This document shows, piece by piece, positions 7,647-14,822 of a stretch of DNA of 25,219 nucleotides (its first letter is position 1; every line of letters starts with the position of its first letter). The DNA is taken from assembly GCA_946481735.1 (NCBI GenBank), contig CAMLOU010000055.1:1-25219 (forward strand). The letters are read 5' to 3'. A program made the position numbers and the translations under genes. The notes under the pieces were generated by a model. It was not told the DNA's origin. It searched no databases and worked only from the letters and a program-made list of their open reading frames with translations. Origin of the DNA: an uncultured Cellvibrio sp. GTDB lineage: Bacteria > Pseudomonadota > Gammaproteobacteria > Pseudomonadales > Cellvibrionaceae.

Positions 7647-8450
7647 ATGCACGCGGCTGAAACCCCCACATTAATCACTTCAGTTTTCTGGCTGCTGCTA
7701 TCGGTGGTTACGCTGCTTTACTACCTGGCCGCACGTCATCATCGCTCACCGCGTTTTTTACAGCGCCTGCCGCTATTTGCTGCCGGTTCCACGCTGATGA
7801 TGCTGGCGTTTTCTCCGCCCATGATGGCTTGGGCTCACCATGATATTCGCGGCCACATGGTGCAACACGTGCTCCTGGGAATGTTCGCACCGCTCGCCTG
7901 GGTCCTCGCATCACCCATGACGCTGGCCCTGCGTTCTTTACCGGCTCGCTATGCGCGGTGGAGCAGTAACCTGTTACGTCACCCCTTCTTTTTCTATTTG
8001 ACGCACCCGATTACTGCCACGCTGTTGAACATCGGCGGAATGTACCTTCTTTACGCCACACCACTTTATCAAGCCAGCCTGAATAACCTGGCACTGCATC
8101 TGATGATCCACGTGCATTTTATTCTCGCAGGCTATCTGTATTGTTGGTCCATCGCCGGGTGCGAACCCAGCTTTCATCCCTTCTCCTTCAAGATGCGCCT
8201 GACGGTTCTGTTATTCGGAATTGCCGCTCACAGTTACCTCGCCAAGCTGATGTATATCAACCTCTGGCCGAGCCTGCCTTTTTATTCCGCTGACGACCTA
8301 CAAACTGCCGCAAAAATTATGTATTACGGGGGTGATCTGGCTGAAGCCTTACTGGCGATTGTGCTATTTAACGGCTGGCTGGAAAACAACAGGAAACGTT
8401 TGGTGCGATTTTCCAAGAGGTATCACATCGAAGATGCATTTCGCATTTGA
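7647..8450 (+). CDS. CtaG-like (caa3_CtaG) membrane protein
   Basis: A 267-residue, seven-helix-type inner-membrane protein of the caa3-type CtaG family (PF09678 style). Family motifs are FSPPMMAWAHHDIRGHMVQH (residues 54-73, with several conserved histidines), MIHVHFILAGYLYCWSIAG (about 151-169) and MYYGGDLAEALLAIVLF towards the C-terminus. In Bacillus, CtaG is needed for maturation of cytochrome caa3 oxidase. Many proteobacterial members lie outside oxidase operons, and no oxidase subunit is seen here, so the respiratory role is not assured and a copper-related role is possible. There is no strong Shine-Dalgarno before ATG 7647, which fits coupling to the DUF2243 gene. Its last 17 bases overlap the treZ start. 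Confidence 0.85.
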   Translation: MHAAETPTLITSVFWLLLSVVTLLYYLAARHHRSPRFLQRLPLFAAGSTLMMLAFSPPMMAWAHHDIRGHMVQHVLLGMFAPLAWVLASPMTLALRSLPARYARWSSNLLRHPFFFYLTHPITATLLNIGGMYLLYATPLYQASLNNLALHLMIHVHFILAGYLYCWSIAGCEPSFHPFSFKMRLTVLLFGIAAHSYLAKLMYINLWPSLPFYSADDLQTAAKIMYYGGDLAEALLAIVLFNGWLENNRKRLVRFSKRYHIEDAFRI

Positions 8451-10392
8451 CACATTGCTCTTACAACGGCACTTTCCCATCGGTGCCGAGCTATTGCCTA
8501 CCGGCGGCGTACACTTTCGGGTGTGGGCGCCCGCTGCTCGTCATATGAAAGTTGTCCTGTTGGATGCGATCAACCAGCAACCATCGGCAACCGTGAACGA
8601 ACCTCTGTACATAGAGATGTCTGCAGAGGGGAATGGCTATTGGTCCTGTCTTGTTACCCGGGCTGAAGCCAATATGCGTTATTACTTTTTATTGAATAAT
8701 CAGGAAAAGAAGTTACCCGATCCGGCATCACGGTTCCAACCCCAGGGGCCCCACGACGCGTCTCAAATTATCGACTGCACGCGTTTTTCCTGGACCGATG
8801 ACCAATGGAAAGGTATAGCACGCCACCGCATTATTTATGAAATGCATATTGGCACCTTCACGCGCGACGGAACTTATCGTGCAGCGGCAGAAGAGTTATC
8901 CGAACTGGCCCGACTGGGTGTTACGGTGATCGAATTGATGCCCTTGGCAGAATTCAGTGGCGAATTTGGGTGGGGCTATGACGGGGTCGATTTTTTTGCG
9001 CCTTACCACCACTATGGTACGCCAGATGATTTGCGCAATTTTATTGATCGGGCTCATGCCCTGGGCATAGGCGTTATCCTGGATGTTGTTTACAACCACT
9101 GCGGTAGCAACGGTTGCTACCTTGCTCAATTTTCCCCCGACTATTTTACGGATCGCTACCATTGCGAATGGGGCGACGCATTTAATTTTGACGGGCCACA
9201 TTCCGCCCCCGTGCGTGAGTTCATCATCGCTAATGCGATCTACTGGGTAAGCGAGTTTCACATGGATGGGTTTCGCCTGGACGCGACCCAACAAATGTTT
9301 GACGCTTCCGACGAGCATATTATTGCAGCGCTGATACGCGAGGCACGCCGCGCCGCCGGAGCGCGCCGCCTGTTTATCGTCGGAGAAAATGAGCCGCAGG
9401 ATGTGAAGGTGATTCAACCCAGCCATGAGGGCGGTTACGATTTGGATTGCGTATGGAACGATGACTTCCACCACGCGGCCATGGTGGCATTAAAAGGCAT
9501 GAGTGAAGCCTATTTCACTGATTACCAAGGAAGCCCACAGGAATTTGTCTCCATTGCCAAATACGGATTTTTGTATCAAGGCCAATGGTATCGCTGGCAG
9601 AAAAAAAGACGCGGCACACCCAGCTTTGATGTAGCATCTTCTGCGTTTGTTCATTTTATTCAAAACCATGATCAAATTGCCAATACCGGCTTGGGCAAGC
9701 GCCTCCATGAATTAACCCATCCCGGATTATTTCGCGCGTTTACCGCGCTGCTCTTGCTTGGCCCGGCAACACCGATGTTGTTTCAGGGGCAGGAGTTTTG
9801 TGCTTCATCACCCTTTCTGTATTTTGCCGATCATACCGGGGATCTGGCTGACCAGGTCCGCCAGGGACGCAAAGCATTTTTACATCAATTTCCGTCTCTG
9901 GCAGCACCGGACACGCAGGATTATTTATCTCAACCGGATGACCCGCATACCTTCCTGCGCTGCCAGTTAAATTTATCCGAACGGGAGCTACACAAAACGG
10001 CCTATGCCTTGCACCAGGATTTACTGCAGTTGCGAAAAGATGATCCGGTTTTTTCCCATGCGCAATTGCAACGCATCGACGGTGCGGTGTTAACAGCCAA
10101 CGCGTTTATCCTGCGGTTTTTTGCATCAACCGATATCACTGATGATCGGCTCCTGATCATAAACCTGGGGCACGACTTAACGCTGTCACCCCTTGCGGAA
10201 CCCTTGCTGGCACCGCCACCGAATCGCGCCTGGTATTTGTTATGGTCGAGCGAGCAGCCGCGCTACGGCGGTCGCGGTACCGGGTCAATTCAAACAGAAG
10301 ATCACTGGCAACTGCCAGCCTATTCAGCTCAGGTTTTTGCATCACAGTGCTCTGTATCGATTGATCGAGGAGATACACACCATGAAAGATAA
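8434..10392 (+). CDS. treZ: Maltooligosyltrehalose trehalohydrolase (TreZ), GH13
   Basis: A 652-residue cytoplasmic GH13 enzyme. An N-terminal CBM48-like domain (about residues 15-115, GVHFRVWAPAARHMKVVL) leads into a (beta/alpha)8 barrel with EMHIGTFTRDGTY, ELMPLAEFSGEFGWGYDGVD and VVYNHCGSNGCYLAQF, typical of TreZ. Catalytic residues are nucleophile Asp283 (MDGFRLDAT), acid/base Glu318 (IVGENEP) and Asp413 (QNHDQIANT). TreZ cleaves trehalose from maltooligosyltrehalose, the product of TreY. No treY lies in the window. The start at ATG 8434 lies inside the end of the CtaG gene and gives the normal N-terminus; the frame is open further upstream but only within ctaG. It overlaps the next gene by 11 bases, so translation is probably coupled at both ends. 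A GH13_10 branching-type activity is a less likely alternative. Confidence 0.9.
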   Translation: MHFAFDTLLLQRHFPIGAELLPTGGVHFRVWAPAARHMKVVLLDAINQQPSATVNEPLYIEMSAEGNGYWSCLVTRAEANMRYYFLLNNQEKKLPDPASRFQPQGPHDASQIIDCTRFSWTDDQWKGIARHRIIYEMHIGTFTRDGTYRAAAEELSELARLGVTVIELMPLAEFSGEFGWGYDGVDFFAPYHHYGTPDDLRNFIDRAHALGIGVILDVVYNHCGSNGCYLAQFSPDYFTDRYHCEWGDAFNFDGPHSAPVREFIIANAIYWVSEFHMDGFRLDATQQMFDASDEHIIAALIREARRAAGARRLFIVGENEPQDVKVIQPSHEGGYDLDCVWNDDFHHAAMVALKGMSEAYFTDYQGSPQEFVSIAKYGFLYQGQWYRWQKKRRGTPSFDVASSAFVHFIQNHDQIANTGLGKRLHELTHPGLFRAFTALLLLGPATPMLFQGQEFCASSPFLYFADHTGDLADQVRQGRKAFLHQFPSLAAPDTQDYLSQPDDPHTFLRCQLNLSERELHKTAYALHQDLLQLRKDDPVFSHAQLQRIDGAVLTANAFILRFFASTDITDDRLLIINLGHDLTLSPLAEPLLAPPPNRAWYLLWSSEQPRYGGRGTGSIQTEDHWQLPAYSAQVFASQCSVSIDRGDTHHER

Positions 10393-12424
10393 ACCTCAAC
10401 GGAATATTCACTGGTCCGGCAGTTCAGTCAACGAAACCTCGGCGTTGAGTCGTGAGTGGCTGGTGACCAACGGCCTGGGCGGTTTTGCGTCCGGTACGCT
10501 GGCGGGCGTGGTCACACGCCGATACCACGGTTTGTTGGTAGCCGCGCTACCCGCGCCGCGCGGACGCACAGTGATGCTAAACCACCTTCACGAACGCATT
10601 TACCTGTCCGATAATCAATTCATTGACATAAACGATCAGGAACTAACGGACCAGCGCAATAGCATCACTGGTCTGCGTTATTTAAAAACATTTCAATTGG
10701 TTTGCGGATTACCTGTCTGGCGCTACGAGATCGGCGACAGCGTGCTCGAAAAACGCATTCTTATGCCGCATCTACAAAATACCGTACATGTTACATACCA
10801 CTTGCTCGAAGGACCTGCTCCGCTAAAGGTAGCCTTGCGACCTGCGATTCATTTTCGTCCACAGGAAGCCTCTGTTGACCAGACCTTTGTCAATGTCGAG
10901 GACTACATGTTGAGCGTGCGCGGCGACAATTATGAACTGCAGGGAGGTGACTTTCCGCCCTTGCAAATGAAAATTGCTGGTAATCCGGCTACCTTTACCA
11001 TTGATCGGCGACGCCGCGACAATATTTATTTTCGCCTTGAGGAGGCACGGGGTTACGCCTTCGTCGGCGAACATTGGAGCCCCGGTGTCTTTAGTATTCC
11101 ATTGGAGGTGGGCAAGGAATTCACTTTTATTGCCTCGGCCGAAACAGCAGGAACTCTCTCGTGCATGACCCCACAACAGGCTTATGTTGCGGAGTTGCAG
11201 CGTCGCCAACATCTATTGGCCACGACACAATGCTGCCTGGAAGACACGATTACATCAGAACTCGTATTAGCGGCAGATCAATTTATTATTACACCGGCAG
11301 GTCGCCGCGAAGAAACCACTCAGGCTAACGCCCAGGGCGATGAAGTCAAAACTGTTATCGCAGGTTACCACTGGTTTACCGATTGGGGCCGCGACACCAT
11401 GATTAGCCTGGAGGGTCTTACCTTGACTACCGGCCGTTATCATGAAGCTCGCTACATCCTGCGTACCTTCGCCAATTATGTGCGTGACGGTTTAATTCCC
11501 AATATGTTTCCCGAGCATGATAAAAACGGGCTCTACCACACAGCCGATGCCAGCTTGTGGTTCTTTCATGCATTGCAACGTTATGTGCAGGCGACGCAGG
11601 ACCGCGAAACACTGAAGCACATTCTTCCAAAATTGATAAGTATTGTTGACCACCATCTGCGCGGCACCCGTTTCAATATCGGTATTGATCCAAATGATGG
11701 ACTCCTGCAGCAAGGCCAGGAAGGCTATCAACTCACCTGGATGGATGCAAAAGTGGGTGACTGGGTGGTCACCCCACGACGCGGAAAAGCCGTGGAACTC
11801 AATGCGCTCTGGTATAACGCGTTGTGTTTACTGGCCAATTGGCTGGAAGAAGAAAATGCGACGGCAGCGGCACAACCCCTGCGTGAACATGCAGCACTTG
11901 CAAGGGCGTCTTTCAACGCCCGGTTCTGGCATCACGAAGGTGGGTATTTATTTGATGTTGTCGATGGGCCTGACGGTGATGATGCCGCCTGTCGACCTAA
12001 CCAGGTCTTTTCCATTTCTCTGGATCATCCTGTCCTTGATCCACAACATTGGCAACCTGTGATTGATACTGTGACGCGGGAACTTCTCACGCCAGTAGGC
12101 TTGCGCTCCCTAGCTCCCTCACATAAGGATTACAAGAAAAATTATGCCGGCGACCTCCGCGCCAGAGATGCAGCCTATCACCAGGGAACCGTTTGGGCTT
12201 GGTTAATCGGCCCTTATATTGATGCCCGATTAAAAGTGTACCCTGAAGATAAAACGGATACGGCGCTATCAGGTTTTGATCAGCATCTTAACGAAGCCGG
12301 TATTGGCAGTATCAGTGAAATATTTGATGCGGAACCTCCCTACACTCCACGAGGATGTATAGCCCAAGCCTGGAGCGTGGCGGAGGTTTTACGCTGTCGG
12401 GCAAAACTTTTATCTTCAGCCTGA
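10382..12424 (+). CDS. Archaeal-type glycogen debranching enzyme (GH133 amylo-alpha-1,6-glucosidase)
   Basis: A 680-residue protein. The N-terminal domain (about residues 15-240) has the GDE_N signature: SREWLVTNGLGGFASGTLAG followed by TRRYHGLLVAALPAPRGR. The C-terminal (alpha/alpha)6-type GDE_C domain (about 285-675) contains AGYHWFTDWGRDTMISLEGL (about 323-342), DGLIPNMFPEHD, DASLWFFHAL, TWMDAKVGDWVVTPRRGKAVE and the closing YHQGTVWAWLIGPYIDA. This family removes alpha-1,6-linked glucose from glycogen branch points in archaea and some bacteria. It is unrelated to GlgX, which also occurs in this window. GGAG precedes ATG 10382 and the start overlaps the treZ stop. Stop-to-stop distance to the convergent gene is only 13 bases, and I see no terminator hairpin there. 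Confidence 0.9.
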   Translation: MKDKPQRNIHWSGSSVNETSALSREWLVTNGLGGFASGTLAGVVTRRYHGLLVAALPAPRGRTVMLNHLHERIYLSDNQFIDINDQELTDQRNSITGLRYLKTFQLVCGLPVWRYEIGDSVLEKRILMPHLQNTVHVTYHLLEGPAPLKVALRPAIHFRPQEASVDQTFVNVEDYMLSVRGDNYELQGGDFPPLQMKIAGNPATFTIDRRRRDNIYFRLEEARGYAFVGEHWSPGVFSIPLEVGKEFTFIASAETAGTLSCMTPQQAYVAELQRRQHLLATTQCCLEDTITSELVLAADQFIITPAGRREETTQANAQGDEVKTVIAGYHWFTDWGRDTMISLEGLTLTTGRYHEARYILRTFANYVRDGLIPNMFPEHDKNGLYHTADASLWFFHALQRYVQATQDRETLKHILPKLISIVDHHLRGTRFNIGIDPNDGLLQQGQEGYQLTWMDAKVGDWVVTPRRGKAVELNALWYNALCLLANWLEEENATAAAQPLREHAALARASFNARFWHHEGGYLFDVVDGPDGDDAACRPNQVFSISLDHPVLDPQHWQPVIDTVTRELLTPVGLRSLAPSHKDYKKNYAGDLRARDAAYHQGTVWAWLIGPYIDARLKVYPEDKTDTALSGFDQHLNEAGIGSISEIFDAEPPYTPRGCIAQAWSVAEVLRCRAKLLSSA

Positions 12425-12437
12425 TTCAGGCAAGGGA

Positions 12438-12683
12438 CTATTGATGGCTCGCTCCTTTACGAAGCGGCTTTGGATGATATAAAGGCTCAGGTACTTCTTC
12501 TGTCTCTTGTCCCGGTAGTGCTGTGTTCTTTCCCTTTCTTTGTGCAGCCTTTAAAGGATGTTCGGGATTGTTGATAAATAATTCCCGTGGCCCCTCGTCC
12601 TGAATATCGTCTCGCTTGGGATTACGTTGTGGGTCATCGGCGAAAGACCGTTGCGCTTTTGACTTATCACGTTCTTCTTTCAT
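12438..12683 (-). CDS. Small hydrophilic, probably disordered protein, unknown
   Basis: An 81-residue protein that is highly charged and proline-rich (MKEERDKSKAQRSFADDPQR at the start, many Asp/Glu/Lys/Arg, PEPLYHPKPLRKG near the end). It has no hydrophobic segment, so it is expected to be cytoplasmic and largely unstructured. GGAG with a 7-base spacer in front of ATG 12683 supports translation. It stands alone on the reverse strand, convergent with the debranching enzyme and divergent from the DUF892 gene. I do not recognise a family. Its composition resembles small stress-induced hydrophilic proteins, which is only an impression. Confidence 0.65.
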   Translation of the reverse strand: MKEERDKSKAQRSFADDPQRNPKRDDIQDEGPRELFINNPEHPLKAAQRKGKNTALPGQETEEVPEPLYHPKPLRKGASHQ

Positions 12684-13005
12684 CGTTTTTCTCCTGCCTT
12701 TTAATTAAGTGCTTTCTTTGAGACACATATTTACGGAAAAAGTGGCACTACCGGAATGGCGCAACAATCTCATAACTTGCGCGTGAAATTTTTCAGCGAT
12801 GGATTTTTATAAAATAAATTTGTGTGACAGTTAGATGTTTTTTGTGACTTTGCATCAGCATTACGTTATTAATTGCTTAATTTTGTTATCCAGCCAACAG
12901 ATGCGAGCTACTCATTTAAGCCTATTATCAACTTTGTTCACGACGACACAAAGATCACTTGCGCGTGACGCACTGAAACCATCTGACCAAACCAGGAGAC
13001 GTAAC
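12684..13005. other. Divergent intergenic region with AT-rich tract and a repeated 10-mer
   Basis: About 320 bases lie between the leftward small protein and the rightward DUF892 gene. It holds an AT-rich tract with TATAAAAT at 12809-12816 and a direct repeat TTGCGCGTGA at 12777-12786 and 12959-12968. I could not pair a -35 with the TATAAAAT at usual spacing. An open frame runs from 12835 into the DUF892 gene, but it lacks a ribosome binding site and the added residues are not family-like. No separate gene was seen. Confidence 0.45.
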
Positions 13006-13518
13006 ATGGCAAACACACCGGCAGAGAATTTATTGGACTGGCTTCGCGATGCTCATGCGATGGAAGAACAGGCGGAAAAGATGCTTAAAGGACAAGCGGA
13101 GCGACTGGAGCACTACCCCAAATTAAAAGCCCGGATTGAACAGCATATTGAAGAAACTTACGGCCAACAAAAATTGCTTCGCTCGTGCATTGAACGGCTC
13201 GGCAGCAGCCCATCCACGGTGAAGGACATATCAGCCAAACTGGTTGCTTTTGGGCAATCAGTGTCAGGCATGATGGTCAGTGACGAAGTGGTAAAAGGTG
13301 CGATGAGCGGTTATGTGTTTGAACATATGGAAATTGCCTCTTATACGATACTTATTGCGGCAGCTAAAGCCGTGGGCGACACAGAAACCCAGCGAGCTTG
13401 CGAGCAGATTTTACCGCAGGAAGTTGCCATGGCTGAATGGTTGAAAGAAAACCTGCCGGAATTAACCCAGGCATTTTTATCGCGCTCAGCCGCCGATGAC
13501 AAAACGGCGAAACGATAA
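13006..13518 (+). CDS. DUF892/YciF-type ferritin-like protein
   Basis: A 170-residue four-helix protein of the DUF892 (YciE/YciF) family. It has LLDWLRDAHAMEEQAEKML (9-27), IEQHIEETYGQQKLL (44-58), IERLGSSPSTVKD (62-74) and the third-helix EHMEIASYTILIAAAKAVGD (106-125), with a conserved Glu in the last helix (LPQEVAMAEWL, Glu139). Members form dimeric diiron-fold proteins, are cytoplasmic, and are induced by osmotic, stationary-phase or bile stress in enterobacteria; the enzymatic role is unknown. AGGAG (12994-12998) with 7-base spacing fixes ATG 13006. It leads a rightward run with TIGR02587, TIGR02588 and glgX, though the next gap is 63 bases, so a separate promoter there is possible. Confidence 0.88.
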   Translation: MANTPAENLLDWLRDAHAMEEQAEKMLKGQAERLEHYPKLKARIEQHIEETYGQQKLLRSCIERLGSSPSTVKDISAKLVAFGQSVSGMMVSDEVVKGAMSGYVFEHMEIASYTILIAAAKAVGDTETQRACEQILPQEVAMAEWLKENLPELTQAFLSRSAADDKTAKR

Positions 13519-13581
13519 TCGAAACCGGCAGTTACAGATCAATAGGCTTATGTAATCGGCCCAGGGGAGCTACACATTAGT

Positions 13582-14400
13582 ATGACGGAGCATAGTGAAT
13601 CTACTCCCATGTGGATGGGCTTGGGCCGAGCCATTGGCGGCGCGATTATTTTCAGCTTGCCCATGATGATGACGATGGAGATGTGGTGGATCGGTTTTTA
13701 TATCGATCCATTACGCCTTATTTTTCTGATCCTGCTGAGCCTGCCACTCTTTTACCGCATTTCCACTATGGTAGGTTTTCGCAAGAGCAAAACTGTCGGG
13801 GACAATATCATTGATGTGATGGTCTCCTACGCCGTAGCCTTTTTTACTACAGCGCTTGTTCTGTTTGTGTTGGGCGTGATTAAAGTGGATACCGATCCGG
13901 GCTCCGCTTACTCCATACTATTGTTACAGGCAGTACCAGGCAGCCTGGGTGCATTACTCGCCAGAAATATTGTGGGCGAAAGCAGTGAAGCGCCCGAAGA
14001 CGAAGGGCGCAATTACAAGGATGATCTGACCATCCTCGCCACCGGCGCATTATTTCTAGCGTTTAACCTGGCACCGACGGAAGAGATGGTGCTGCTATCC
14101 TACAAGATGACCAGTTGGCATTCTCTGTCACTCCTGGTGTTGACCTTGTTGGTTATGCATGCTTTTGCCATCGCCAGTTCTCATTGCACATCAGCAGAAT
14201 TAAAGCGGGGTATTACGCATTGGGGAATTTTTTTCAGGATTACTTCCACCGGATACCTGATCGCGTTTGCTATCAGTTTTCTTATGTTGTGGGTGTTCGG
14301 CAGTATTGATGGTCAAAGTTTTTACAACACGATCAAGAGTGTTGTTGTGTTAGGTTTTCCCGCCGGGGTCGGGGCAGCAGCATCTCGGCTAATCTTATAA
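13582..14400 (+). CDS. TIGR02587-family integral membrane protein
   Basis: A 272-residue polytopic inner-membrane protein with about seven hydrophobic helices. Residues about 20-95 carry GRAIGGAIIFSLPMMMTMEM, WWIGFYIDPLRL and DNIIDVMVSYAVAFF. The middle has the acidic loop ESSEAPEDEGRNYKDDL, then LAFNLAPTEEMVLL and a C-terminal GFPAGVGAAASRLIL. These are hallmarks of the TIGR02587 'putative integral membrane protein' family. That family is known to occur as a pair with TIGR02588, exactly as here (17-base gap). The conserved Glu/Asp residues at helix ends could act in ion or proton movement, but no activity is established. A GGGGAG lies 12 bases upstream of ATG 13582, a longer spacing than usual. 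Confidence 0.85.
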   Translation: MTEHSESTPMWMGLGRAIGGAIIFSLPMMMTMEMWWIGFYIDPLRLIFLILLSLPLFYRISTMVGFRKSKTVGDNIIDVMVSYAVAFFTTALVLFVLGVIKVDTDPGSAYSILLLQAVPGSLGALLARNIVGESSEAPEDEGRNYKDDLTILATGALFLAFNLAPTEEMVLLSYKMTSWHSLSLLVLTLLVMHAFAIASSHCTSAELKRGITHWGIFFRITSTGYLIAFAISFLMLWVFGSIDGQSFYNTIKSVVVLGFPAGVGAAASRLIL

Positions 14401-14417
14401 GCACGCCAGGAATCGTT

Positions 14418-14822
14418 ATGAAAAGCCTTGAGCAGAAAACCAGCGATACACATACACCACTATGGGAAAAATTATTAGGTACCCTGGGATTATTGTTGGT
14501 ATTAGCCGGCTTTATTTATCTCGGCTGGATGGCAATTCATCAGAACGAAGCGCCACCGGATGTGTCGTTCAACATCACCAGAATCAGTCAGGTCAGCGAC
14601 GGCTTTCTGGTAGAAGTGGAAGTCACCAACCAGGGTTCACAAAGCCTGGCGGCGCTCTATCTTGAAGGCAGCTTGACGATTGGAGACGGTGAACCGGAAA
14701 TCAATCACGCGCAGGTAGATTACCTACCCTCGCGCTCCAAAGGCCACACCGGTTTCTTCTTTTCCCGCGATCCGCGCGCTGGCACGCTCGAATTCAAACC
14801 ATCCGGATATCAGGAACCATGA
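14418..14822 (+). CDS. TIGR02588-family single-pass membrane protein
   Basis: A 134-residue protein. A short cytoplasmic N-terminus and one transmembrane helix (about residues 19-41, LLGTLGLLLVLAGFIYLGW) are followed by an exported beta-rich domain (about 45-130) with VSFNITRISQVSDGFLVEVE, VTNQGSQSLAALYLEG and SKGHTGFFFSRDP. This matches TIGR02588, a family of unknown function reported as the constant partner of TIGR02587. The outside domain probably folds as an immunoglobulin-like sandwich (inference). AGGA at 7-base spacing precedes ATG 14418. The stop codon overlaps the glgX start as ATGA, so translation of GlgX is probably coupled to it. Confidence 0.85.
   Translation: MKSLEQKTSDTHTPLWEKLLGTLGLLLVLAGFIYLGWMAIHQNEAPPDVSFNITRISQVSDGFLVEVEVTNQGSQSLAALYLEGSLTIGDGEPEINHAQVDYLPSRSKGHTGFFFSRDPRAGTLEFKPSGYQEP

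Noticed and set aside
8896..9474. 192-residue reverse-strand frame inside treZ
   Set aside because: It lies entirely opposite catalytic treZ sequence and has no family features.
12835..13005. Longer form of the DUF892 protein
   Set aside because: The extension does not resemble the family, and AGGAG directly precedes ATG 13006.
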